Below the pieces are notes generated by a model. The model did not search any database. It had not been told where the DNA came from and worked only from the letters and a program-made list of their open reading frames with translations. A stretch of 64,000 nucleotides of DNA from Pseudomonas putida (GTDB taxonomy: Bacteria > Pseudomonadota > Gammaproteobacteria > Pseudomonadales > Pseudomonadaceae), in assembly GCA_041879295.1 (NCBI GenBank), contig CP047152.1, forward strand, positions 3,353,501-3,417,500, written 5' to 3'. The translations under genes were made by a program, and so were the position numbers. This document shows, piece by piece, positions 19,542 through 27,101 of the stretch; the first letter of the stretch is position 1, and each line of letters begins with the position of its first letter.

Positions 19542-19596
19542 TTCGCGGGCAAGCCCGCTCCTACAAGGCCCCTGTAGGAGCGGGCTTGCCCGCGAA
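19542..19596. repeat. REP pair (BIME), perfect 24-bp palindrome
   Basis: Positions 19542-19565 and 19573-19596 are perfect inverted complements with a 7-nt spacer. The core reads GCGGGCAAGCCCGCTCCTACA, the typical P. putida REP sequence. It lies between the dehydrogenase and the porin gene, where it can stabilise mRNA or reduce read-through. Confidence 0.9.
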
Positions 19597-19626
19597 TGCC
19601 CCTCAAAGACAATCCGAGATTCTGTA

Positions 19627-20895
19627 ATGCCATCCGCAATTCGCATCACCCCCACCCTGCTGCTGGCCCTGGCCAGCACCACTGCCCTTGCCAACGACGA
19701 CCTGCTGACCCGCAGCACCCTGACCGGTGACTGGGGCGGCCTGCGCCATCAACTCGAAGAAGACGGCGTCAAGATCACCGGCGACTACAGCGGTGAAACC
19801 GCCTACAACGCCCATGGTGGCCTGCACCGCTCGGCGCGCTATTCGCAGAACGTCAAGCTGGGCGTGCAGTTCGACCTGTCGAAACTGTACGGCCTGGACA
19901 ACGGCGGCAAGGTCCAGCTGACCATCAACGACCGCCGCGGTAACAGCGCCTCGGAAGACCTGGTAGGCAACCGCCTGCCGATCCAGGAAAACTACGGCGG
20001 CCTCTACACCCGCCTGACCGAGCTGAGCTACGAGCGCACGCTGTTCACCCCGGCGCTCAACGTCAAGCTCGGCTACATGGCCATGGGCAACGACCTCGGC
20101 GGCCTGGACAGCGGCATCCTGTGCAATTTCATGAACGCCGGCTTTTGCGGCCACCCGCTGAACATGTCCGGCGGCAGTGGCTGGGCCAACTACCCCAACG
20201 CCCACCTCGGTGTGCGGGTGAAGTACGACCTGTCGCCTGCCTGGCAACTGCGCGTGGCGGCGTTCAACGTTGACCCCGAAAGCAACGGCAACTCCAGCCG
20301 CGCCTGGCACCTGGGGCCCAAGCACACCACCGGCACCGTGGTACCGGTAGAGCTTATCTACAAGCTGCAAGGTGAACTGCCAGGTGAGTACAAGCTGGGC
20401 TACTACTACGACAGCTCCGATGTGAAACGCATCGGCAGCGACGATGAAGTGTCCGGCCGAGGTGGCCATTACCTGTTGGTCGACCAGGCAGTGTGGAACG
20501 ACCAGGCCTCCCCAGGCCGAAGCCTGCACGCCTTCGGCCAGTACTCGGCGTCGAGCAAGGCCGCTTCGCCGTTCACCAAGTGGTATGGCGCCGGCGTGGT
20601 GCTGTACAAACCGTTCGAAGGCCGCCCGAAGGATACCGTGGCACTGGGTTACGGCCGGGCCGTGCCCAACCCGCGTAGCCGCGACGTGCTGGAAGATGCC
20701 GCTTTCAACGCGGGCCAGCAGTTCCCGGATATCGACAGCGCCGAGCAGTTGATCGAACTGAGCTACGGCTACCAGGCCACGCCATGGCTGAACCTGCGCC
20801 CGGATGTGCAATACATCATCGAGCCAGGGGCGTTTTCGGGCAAAGACATCGACAACGCACTGGTGGTTGGCCTGCAGGTCAAGGCGACCTTCTGA
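19627..20895 (+). CDS. OprB-family carbohydrate-selective porin
   Basis: A 422-aa outer-membrane porin. It has a signal peptide of about 22 residues (cleavage after TTALA), then LTGDWGGLRHQLEEDGVKIT, the usual N-terminal signature of OprB, then many alternating amphipathic strands and a C-terminal Phe (KATF). It is probably co-transcribed with the PQQ dehydrogenase upstream and admits its substrate to the periplasm. A REP pair separates the two genes. Confidence 0.9.
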   Translation: MPSAIRITPTLLLALASTTALANDDLLTRSTLTGDWGGLRHQLEEDGVKITGDYSGETAYNAHGGLHRSARYSQNVKLGVQFDLSKLYGLDNGGKVQLTINDRRGNSASEDLVGNRLPIQENYGGLYTRLTELSYERTLFTPALNVKLGYMAMGNDLGGLDSGILCNFMNAGFCGHPLNMSGGSGWANYPNAHLGVRVKYDLSPAWQLRVAAFNVDPESNGNSSRAWHLGPKHTTGTVVPVELIYKLQGELPGEYKLGYYYDSSDVKRIGSDDEVSGRGGHYLLVDQAVWNDQASPGRSLHAFGQYSASSKAASPFTKWYGAGVVLYKPFEGRPKDTVALGYGRAVPNPRSRDVLEDAAFNAGQQFPDIDSAEQLIELSYGYQATPWLNLRPDVQYIIEPGAFSGKDIDNALVVGLQVKATF

Positions 20896-20936
20896 GTCAC
20901 CGGGGCCGCGCTGCGGCCCATCCACCGTCGCAACCC

Positions 20937-22097
20937 TCAAGCCTGCTTGAGGTAGTCCACCAGCCTCAGCAGCATGGCATCGCAGCCCCGCAACTGCTCG
21001 ACACTGACAAACTCATCCGGCTTGTGGCCCTGGTCCATGCTGCCAGGCCCGCACACCACGGTGGGGATGCCCGCCTGGTCAAACAGGCCACCTTCGGTAC
21101 CAAACGCTACCGTACCGAACGTATCCGAGCCACTGAGCAACGCCACCAACCTCGCAGCCTCGCTGTCCTCCGGTGTCGCCAGCCCCGGATAGGCACTCAG
21201 CGGCTCCAGGCGAATGGCGCTGGCGATGTTGACCTTGCGCATACGTGGCAGCAACTCGGTTTCAGCATAGGTTTGTAACTGGTCGGCCACCGCCTGCGCC
21301 TCGAACCCAGGGAGCGCGCGTACTTCGAAATCGAACTCGCACTCGGCCGGCACGATGTTCAGCGCCCTGCCCCCTTTGACCACGCCGGTCTGCACCGTGG
21401 AGAACGGCGGATCGAAGCGCTCGTCGTGATAAGCCGGCAGTGCCAGGGCATCGCCGATGTCACCCAACTTGCCAATCAGTTTCGCCGCATACTCGATGGC
21501 ATTCACCCCATACGGCGCGTACGCCGAATGGCACGCCGCCCCCTGTACCTGGCAACGCATTGCCAGCTTGCCCTTGTGCCCCAGCACCGGTTTGAGTTCG
21601 GTAGGTTCACCGATCAGGCACAGCCGTGGTTTACACGGGCGCTGTTCGAGGGCAGCCAGCATCGAGCGCACGCCCAGGCAACCGACTTCTTCGTCATAGG
21701 AAAATGCCAGGTGTACCGGCATGCGCAACGGCTGGGCGAGAAAAGCGGGTACAGCAGCCAACACCGAGGCGATAAAGCCTTTCATGTCGGCCGTGCCGCG
21801 GCCATACAGGCGGCCTTCACACTCACTCAGGGCAAACGGCTCGACCGTCCAGGCCTGGCCATCCACTGGCACCACATCGGTATGGCCAGACAGCACCACA
21901 CCGCCAACATCCTTGGGGCCGATGGTGGCGAACAGGTTGGCCTTGGTGCCCTCCGGGTTATGGAACAGCTCGCATTCCACTCCCAACTCGGCCAGGTAGT
22001 CACGGATAAAACCGATCAGCGCCAGGTTGGAGTCGCGGCTCACCGTGGCAAAGCCGATCAGCCGGGCCAGCAGCGCGCGGCTGGCAAATTCACTCAT
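20937..22097 (-). CDS. argE: M20-family deacylase, acetylornithine deacetylase-like
   Basis: A 386-aa zinc peptidase-fold enzyme of the ArgE/DapE/CPG2 family. It shows SGHTDVVPVDG (metal His and Asp), GRGTADMKG, SYDEEVGCLG (catalytic Glu and metal Glu), the dimerisation-domain segment ACHSAYAPYGVNAIEYAAKL, and a C-terminal GPGSMDQGHKPDE (metal His). The start at 22097 gives the usual N-terminus. Its start overlaps the 3' end of the DUF1028 gene by 8 bases, so the two are coupled. Pseudomonads make ornithine mainly through ArgJ, so the true substrate may be another N-acyl amino acid. Confidence 0.82.
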   Translation of the reverse strand: MSEFASRALLARLIGFATVSRDSNLALIGFIRDYLAELGVECELFHNPEGTKANLFATIGPKDVGGVVLSGHTDVVPVDGQAWTVEPFALSECEGRLYGRGTADMKGFIASVLAAVPAFLAQPLRMPVHLAFSYDEEVGCLGVRSMLAALEQRPCKPRLCLIGEPTELKPVLGHKGKLAMRCQVQGAACHSAYAPYGVNAIEYAAKLIGKLGDIGDALALPAYHDERFDPPFSTVQTGVVKGGRALNIVPAECEFDFEVRALPGFEAQAVADQLQTYAETELLPRMRKVNIASAIRLEPLSAYPGLATPEDSEAARLVALLSGSDTFGTVAFGTEGGLFDQAGIPTVVCGPGSMDQGHKPDEFVSVEQLRGCDAMLLRLVDYLKQA

Positions 22098-22767
22098 CGC
22101 CCGGCACCCCATAGCTTGGCGCGGCGGTCGGGTTGAGGGCGCGGGTAACGTAATCCTGCATCTGGGGGCGATAGGCTTGCCACAGGCCATCAAGCACGCC
22201 GATCGGGTCACTATCGGCCCAGTCGACGCGCAGGTCCACCAGCGGCCAGGTCAGCTCGCCCGCAATCTTCAGCGCCGCCGAGTGCACGGGCCCGGCTTCG
22301 CCACCCGCTGCCATCGCCGCGTGCATGGCTGCCAGCAGGCGATCGGCCAGATGGCCGCCGGCCTGCTCGAAGGCCAGCACCATGGCTTCGATCACCTGGG
22401 TCGAGGACAGCAGGTTGCCAGCCGCCGCGCATTGTTCGCCGGCCACTGCATGGTGTGTGCCCAGTGCTTCCCGCCCGGTGAACAATGCCACCTGGCCGTG
22501 ACTGTCGATCACCGTGACCTGGCGGTACTCACTCCAGCCATTGGCACTGAGCACCCTGTCCAGCGCAGCGGCAGGCGGTAACTGGCCATGCTCAAGGGCA
22601 TCGAGAATCTGCGGGCCTAGCGCCGGCAGGGTGATGTTCTGGGTAGAGACCGCGCCCACACCGGCACGCACCCAGGGGCAACGGGCACCCACGGCGATGC
22701 TCGACGAGCTGATGGCGATACCGACCTGGCCGGTTTCCTGGCAACGACCGATGATGGAGAACGTCAT
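22090..22767 (-). CDS. DUF1028-family protein (Ntn-hydrolase-like)
   Basis: A 225-aa protein starting MTFSIIGRCQETGQVGIAIS, with the AVGARCPWVRAGVGAVSTQ and GNLLSSTQVIEAM segments typical of DUF1028. The family has an Ntn-hydrolase-like fold and no settled function. Here it is translationally coupled to an M20 deacylase and divergent from an FMO/RidA pair, so a role in hydrolysing an N-acyl or amide compound is plausible. The start at 22767 was chosen because the conserved region begins there. Confidence 0.82.
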   Translation of the reverse strand: MTFSIIGRCQETGQVGIAISSSSIAVGARCPWVRAGVGAVSTQNITLPALGPQILDALEHGQLPPAAALDRVLSANGWSEYRQVTVIDSHGQVALFTGREALGTHHAVAGEQCAAAGNLLSSTQVIEAMVLAFEQAGGHLADRLLAAMHAAMAAGGEAGPVHSAALKIAGELTWPLVDLRVDWADSDPIGVLDGLWQAYRPQMQDYVTRALNPTAAPSYGVPGDE

Positions 22768-23084
22768 GTCATGGTTCCTGTTGTGCTGTGCGATACACGG
22801 CATTCTGAGTGGAACCTTCTGGCGGGCGAAACGACCTTTTTCCGAGGGGGTAGGCAGGAAAAAACTATGCTCAAGGCGCCGCTCTCTGCACCCGCTCGAA
22901 AAACCACCTCACCCACCCGGGCAACCCACCCCGCAGGCCAGAGAACTCAAGGCCTTCGCCGTTTTATCGGCAAGCACCAGCTAAATACTATTTTCGCCAT
23001 TTCCACGGCATCCCTAGTCTGGCTCCAGGCAACGGCGGTCCTCCAAACCGACCTGACAAAAACCGCCTGAACAAGGGCTCGGAC
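22768..23084. other. Divergent intergenic region, no gene seen
   Basis: 317 bases between the divergent DUF1028 and monooxygenase genes. It must hold both promoters. I see no convincing hexamer pair, terminator or long inverted repeat; the stretch at 22980-23040 is the more AT-rich part. Confidence 0.5.
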
Positions 23085-24404
23085 ATGACACTGAACAACC
23101 TCGAAATCGACACCCTCGTCGTCGGCGCCGGCCAGGCCGGCGTGGCCATGAGCGAACACCTGAGCAAGCTTGGCGTGCCGCACCTGGTACTGGAGCGCAA
23201 CCGCATCGCGCAGGCCTGGCGTACCGGCCGCTGGGACTCGCTGGTCGCCAACGGCCCGGCCTGGCACGACCGCTTCCCGGGGCTGGAATTCAACCTCGAC
23301 GCCGATGCGTTCGCCGGCAAGGACCAGGTGGCCGACTACTTCGAGCAGTACGTACGCAAGTACAACCTGCCCGTGCGCACCGGCATTGAAGTGAAGCGCG
23401 TGGTGCGTAACAGCGACCGCCCAGGCTTCACCATCGAAACCAATGAAGGCGTGATTCGCGCCAACCGCGTAGTCGCCGCCACCGGCCCGTTCCAGAAGCC
23501 GGTGATCCCGGCCATCGCGCCGAAAGACAGCAACCTGCACCAGATTCATTCCGCCGCTTACTTCAACCCAGAGCAGCTGCCTGAAGGCGCGGTACTGGTG
23601 GTCGGTGCCGGTTCCTCCGGCGTGCAGATTGCCGAGGAATTGATGCGTGCCGGACGCCAGGTGTACCTGTCGGTCGGCGCCCACGACCGCCCGCCGCGTG
23701 CCTACCGCAACCGCGACTTCTGCTGGTGGCTGGGCGTACTGGGCGAGTGGGACGCAGAAATTGCCAAGCCCGGTCGCGAGCATGTGACCATCGCGGTCAG
23801 CGGCGCCCGCGGTGGCCACACCGTGGACTTCCGCGCCCTCGCCCACCAGGGCATGACCCTGGTCGGCCTGACCCAGTCGTTTGAAAACGGCGTAGCACGC
23901 TTCCAGGACAACCTGGTCGAGAACATCAACCGCGGCGACGAAAACTACCTGGCCCTACTGGATGCGGCCGATGCCTACATCGAACGCAACGGCCTGGACC
24001 TGCCGCAAGAGCCCGAAGCCCGCCAGCGCCTGGCCGACCCGGAGTGCATGCGCAACCCGCTGCAGCAACTGGACCTGGCCAAGGCCGGCGTCAGCAGCAT
24101 CATCTGGGCCACCGGTTACGGCGTGGACTTCAGCTGGCTGCAGGTAGACACCTTCGATGCCAACGGCAAGCCCCAGCACCAGCGTGGTGTGGCCCGCGAA
24201 CCGGGCGTGTACTTCCTCGGCCTGCCGTGGTTGTCGCGCCGTGGTTCATCGTTCATCTGGGGGGTGTGGCACGACGCCAAGCACGTAGCCGGCCACATTG
24301 CCACGCAGCGTACCTACACCGCCTACCGCGACCGCGAGCAACGCGCAGCGGATGAGCAGCAAACTGCCAAGATCAGCAATGTCAGCACCCTCGGAGCCCA
24401 CTGA
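23085..24404 (+). CDS. FAD/NADPH-dependent flavin monooxygenase (CzcO-like)
   Basis: A 439-aa flavoprotein with two dinucleotide-binding motifs: VVGAGQAGVAMSEHL near residue 12 (FAD) and LVVGAGSSGVQIAEEL near residue 170 (NADPH). ATGPFQKPVIP and HSAAYF lie between them, as in flavin-containing monooxygenases. A late IIWATGYGVDFSWL closes the FAD domain. The substrate is unknown. The RidA-like gene overlaps its stop codon, which suggests that an imine or enamine intermediate is formed and then hydrolysed. Confidence 0.86.
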   Translation: MTLNNLEIDTLVVGAGQAGVAMSEHLSKLGVPHLVLERNRIAQAWRTGRWDSLVANGPAWHDRFPGLEFNLDADAFAGKDQVADYFEQYVRKYNLPVRTGIEVKRVVRNSDRPGFTIETNEGVIRANRVVAATGPFQKPVIPAIAPKDSNLHQIHSAAYFNPEQLPEGAVLVVGAGSSGVQIAEELMRAGRQVYLSVGAHDRPPRAYRNRDFCWWLGVLGEWDAEIAKPGREHVTIAVSGARGGHTVDFRALAHQGMTLVGLTQSFENGVARFQDNLVENINRGDENYLALLDAADAYIERNGLDLPQEPEARQRLADPECMRNPLQQLDLAKAGVSSIIWATGYGVDFSWLQVDTFDANGKPQHQRGVAREPGVYFLGLPWLSRRGSSFIWGVWHDAKHVAGHIATQRTYTAYRDREQRAADEQQTAKISNVSTLGAH

Positions 24405-24820
24405 TGCCTACCCATACTCGCATCCGCATGTTCAACACCAAGGAAACCTACCCCAACCAGACCCTGGACAACGACTTGTGCCAGGCCGTACGGGCGGGCA
24501 ATACCATCTACGTGCGCGGTCAGGTCGGTACCGACTTCGAAGGCAAACTGGTCGGCCTGGGTGACCCGCGCGCACAAACCGAACAGGCGATGAAGAACGT
24601 CAAGCAACTGCTTGAAGAAGCCGGCTCGGACCTGTCGCACATCGTCAAGACCACCACCTACATCACCGACCCGCGCTTCCGCGAGCCGGTGTACAAGGAG
24701 GTGGGCAAGTGGCTCAAGGGCGTGTTCCCGATTTCCACCGGGTTGGTGGTGGCCGGGTTGGCCCAGGCCGAGTGGCTGATGGAGATCGACGTGATCGCCG
24801 TGGTGCCCGATCAGGAATGA
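24404..24820 (+). CDS. RidA/YjgF-family enamine/imine deaminase
   Basis: A 138-aa RidA-superfamily protein with AVRAGNTIYVRGQVGTDFEG, QTEQAMKNVKQLLEEAGS and IVKTTTYITDPRFREPV, and the C-terminal IDVIAVVPD. The usual RidA arginine position falls in a divergent segment (LVVAGLAQAEWLMEIDVIA), so deaminase activity is not certain. The start codon overlaps the monooxygenase stop (TGATG), giving tight coupling. Confidence 0.86.
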   Translation: MPTHTRIRMFNTKETYPNQTLDNDLCQAVRAGNTIYVRGQVGTDFEGKLVGLGDPRAQTEQAMKNVKQLLEEAGSDLSHIVKTTTYITDPRFREPVYKEVGKWLKGVFPISTGLVVAGLAQAEWLMEIDVIAVVPDQE

Positions 24821-24825
24821 CCACA

Positions 24826-25106
24826 GGCCTGAATGACGGCGGGTGACTGCCACCTGCCCGTCCAGCCACGCCTGGGTTGCCCGTGCCGCTGCTTGCAAGC
24901 GTTGAGGTACGGGCACGCCAACGGACGACACTTCCACGCTGACACGTCGCCCGCAGTTCGCGCGCGGCTGGCTACCCGCCGCCAGCTCCAACGCCGTCAG
25001 GTGTGCCAAGTCCTGCCCATTCAATAGGTCGCCCTCCCGCCGCCGAGGCCGAACACAAAACCCGTGGTAAAGGCTGTCGCCAGGCCGATGCCACACAGGC
25101 CACCGG
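24826..25106 (-). pseudogene. Apparent remnants of two deleted genes downstream of the amidohydrolase
   Basis: On the minus strand, right after the amidohydrolase stop, a frame reads GGLCGIGLATAFTTGFVFGL then RATY-stop, like the last membrane segment of a transporter. Overlapping its stop, another frame reads NGQDLAHLTALELAAG followed by RRVSVEVSS and QRLQAAARATQAWLDG, which resembles the N-terminus of an amidase-signature enzyme before it decays. Neither piece has a start or a full domain. I infer a deletion scar; chance resemblance is possible. Confidence 0.3.
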
Positions 25107-25934
25107 CTAGGCAAACCCGAACAATCGCCGAGGGGTCTCCCACATCACCGTGCGGCGCAGCCGGGCATCCGGCATCAGGCGCTCGGCCAGCTTCAGCAGC
25201 GGGCCGTAGTCCACCCGCGCGGGTTGGCGAATGAACGGCCAGTCCGAACCCCACACACAGGCTTGGGCGCCAAAGGCTTCGAGCAGGGCCTGCACGTATG
25301 CACTGCTTTGCTCGAACAAGGCATCCGCTGCGGCAAACTTCTGCATACCTGACAGCTTCACGCAGGCGCGGCCACTGTCGGCCAGCCGCAGCAACGCCTG
25401 GAAGCCGGCTTGCTGCACACCGGCAGCGACATCCGGGCGGCCGCAATGGTCAATCAACAGACGAGCCTGCGAGCCTTGCAGCAGGCCGTGCAGGTCCAGC
25501 AACTGGTCGTCACACACCTGCAGCTGGGCGAACATGCCAAGCTCGGCGAGCTTGCCGAACAGCCCGTCAACGCCCTTTAGGCTGGCTACCCCGTACAGCG
25601 CGGGGTTGAAGGCGATACCCACCACGCCTTGCGCCTGCAACGCCGCCAGCGCATCGAGGTTGATGTCCGCCTTGACCACCGCCACCCCCTTGAGCCGCCC
25701 CTGCCCGCTGGCCAAGGCATGCAGCAGGCAGCGGTTGTCGGTGTGGTAGCCGCTGTTGGGGCCCACCAGCAAGGCATGTTGTACGCCGTAAGCGTCCATC
25801 ACCCGAGTGAACTGCGCCTGGGTGGCGACCTCCTGGCCGGAGGGCGCATAGGGTGCATCGGGGTGATAGGGGAAACGGGCAGGGTCAAACAAATGGTTAT
25901 GGCAATCGATCTTCGCTTCGTCAAATATGTTCAC
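25107..25934 (-). CDS. Amidohydrolase 2-family (PDC-hydrolase-like) metal hydrolase
   Basis: A 275-aa TIM-barrel hydrolase. It opens with IDCHNHLFDP, the metal-binding HxH of the family, followed by LLIDHCGRPD, CVKLSGMQKF and VWGSDWPFI (metal Asp). This order matches the 2-pyrone-4,6-dicarboxylate hydrolase/lactonase group of PF04909. The substrate is unknown. It is divergent from a LysR regulator (148 bases between starts). What follows it looks like remnants of further genes, so it may be the survivor of a catabolic operon. Confidence 0.85.
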   Translation of the reverse strand: MNIFDEAKIDCHNHLFDPARFPYHPDAPYAPSGQEVATQAQFTRVMDAYGVQHALLVGPNSGYHTDNRCLLHALASGQGRLKGVAVVKADINLDALAALQAQGVVGIAFNPALYGVASLKGVDGLFGKLAELGMFAQLQVCDDQLLDLHGLLQGSQARLLIDHCGRPDVAAGVQQAGFQALLRLADSGRACVKLSGMQKFAAADALFEQSSAYVQALLEAFGAQACVWGSDWPFIRQPARVDYGPLLKLAERLMPDARLRRTVMWETPRRLFGFA

Positions 25935-26082
25935 GCAGCACTCCCGTCAAGCGCCACTGCGCTTGTCTGCAGATCTTGTTATTGTGCGCCGCAAGGGCGA
26001 TTAGGCTGGGGTTCACGATACTGTGTGGCCGGCTTTGACGCTCATACCCAGATGGCGAAAACCATAACCGAAGGTAATACAC

Positions 26083-27021
26083 ATGCTGCTTGGCAACGAA
26101 GGCGCGGACGCAAGCCCCATGGTGTTCAAACTTCGGCACATGGAAGTGTTCAGGGCGGTGATGCTGACGGGCTCGATCAGCGCGGCGGCCAAATTGCTGT
26201 ATGTGTCGCAGCCGGCGGTGAGCAAGCTGATCCAGTACATCGAAGCGCGCCTGGCCTACCCGCTGTTCGAGCGCGTCAATAACCGCCTGGTGCCGACGGC
26301 CGAAGCGCAGGTGCTGTTTCGCGAGGTCGAGCGGGTGTACCAGGCAGCGTTGCAGGTCAACGAATGCGCCCTCGCGCTGGGCGCTGGCGGCCAGCGCAAG
26401 TTGCGTATCTCGTGCAGTGCATCGTTGTCCACGGTGGTGATCCCGATGGCCCTGGCCCAGCTCAAGCGTGAATCACCGTCACTGAATATCGAGTGGCAAA
26501 CCTCGTTGATGGGCGAAATGCCCAATCAGATCCTGTCGAAGAAGGTCGACCTGTCGATCGCCGCCCTGCCGGTGGTGCACGACCACCTGCATTCGCAAGC
26601 GTTCATGCGTGGACGCATGGTGGTGGTGATGCCGCCGGGTCACCCTTTGGCCGGTCAGCCCGCGCTGACCTTGCAGCAGCTGGAGGGCCATGCGTTGCTG
26701 CTGTTCCGGCCCGACATGCCGTTTGGCAAGCTGTTGGCCGAACACATCGGGCGCCGCGGGCTACAGCTGAACTCACTGTTGTCGTTCACCAATGCCAACG
26801 AGGCTGTGGCGTTGGTCAAGCAAGGCATGGGCATCAGCGTGATCGACGAGTTCGTTGCACAGGACAGCGGGCTCGCGGTGGTGCCGTTGGCCGATGAGAT
26901 TCACTTCGATATCAGCTTCGTCTATTCGCGCTTCGAGCCGCCCTCGCATGCAGCGCTGCAGTTGATGCAGGTGTTGCAGGGGCAGGCGCAGAAGCTGGGG
27001 CGGGCGCTTGCGCCGGGCTGA
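26083..27021 (+). CDS. LysR-family transcriptional regulator
   Basis: A 312-aa regulator with helix-turn-helix FRAVMLTGSISAAAKLLYVS, QPAVSKLIQYIEARLAYPLF and an effector domain of the type found in regulators of opine and amino-acid catabolism (ISVIDEFVAQDSGLAVVPL). The start at 26083 has GAAGG 9 bases upstream; Met 26119 has no ribosome binding site. It probably controls the divergent amidohydrolase gene. Confidence 0.88.
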   Translation: MLLGNEGADASPMVFKLRHMEVFRAVMLTGSISAAAKLLYVSQPAVSKLIQYIEARLAYPLFERVNNRLVPTAEAQVLFREVERVYQAALQVNECALALGAGGQRKLRISCSASLSTVVIPMALAQLKRESPSLNIEWQTSLMGEMPNQILSKKVDLSIAALPVVHDHLHSQAFMRGRMVVVMPPGHPLAGQPALTLQQLEGHALLLFRPDMPFGKLLAEHIGRRGLQLNSLLSFTNANEAVALVKQGMGISVIDEFVAQDSGLAVVPLADEIHFDISFVYSRFEPPSHAALQLMQVLQGQAQKLGRALAPG

Positions 27022-27101
27022 TCATCTACGCAACTGCCCCACCGAGTCGCCTGATTCCCGGTCGCACCCGCTCCCGCTGGGTAGGTATACAAGGGTTCGG
27101 T

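Noticed and set aside
17064..19718. 884-codon open frame on the minus strand
   Set aside because: It lies entirely opposite the PQQ dehydrogenase, is rich in His/Gln/Ala/Val runs typical of antisense frames in GC-rich genes, and has no recognisable domain.
24323..25114. 263-codon minus-strand frame
   Set aside because: Mostly antisense to the RidA-like gene; only its first third, outside that gene, resembles a protein remnant and is reported as such.
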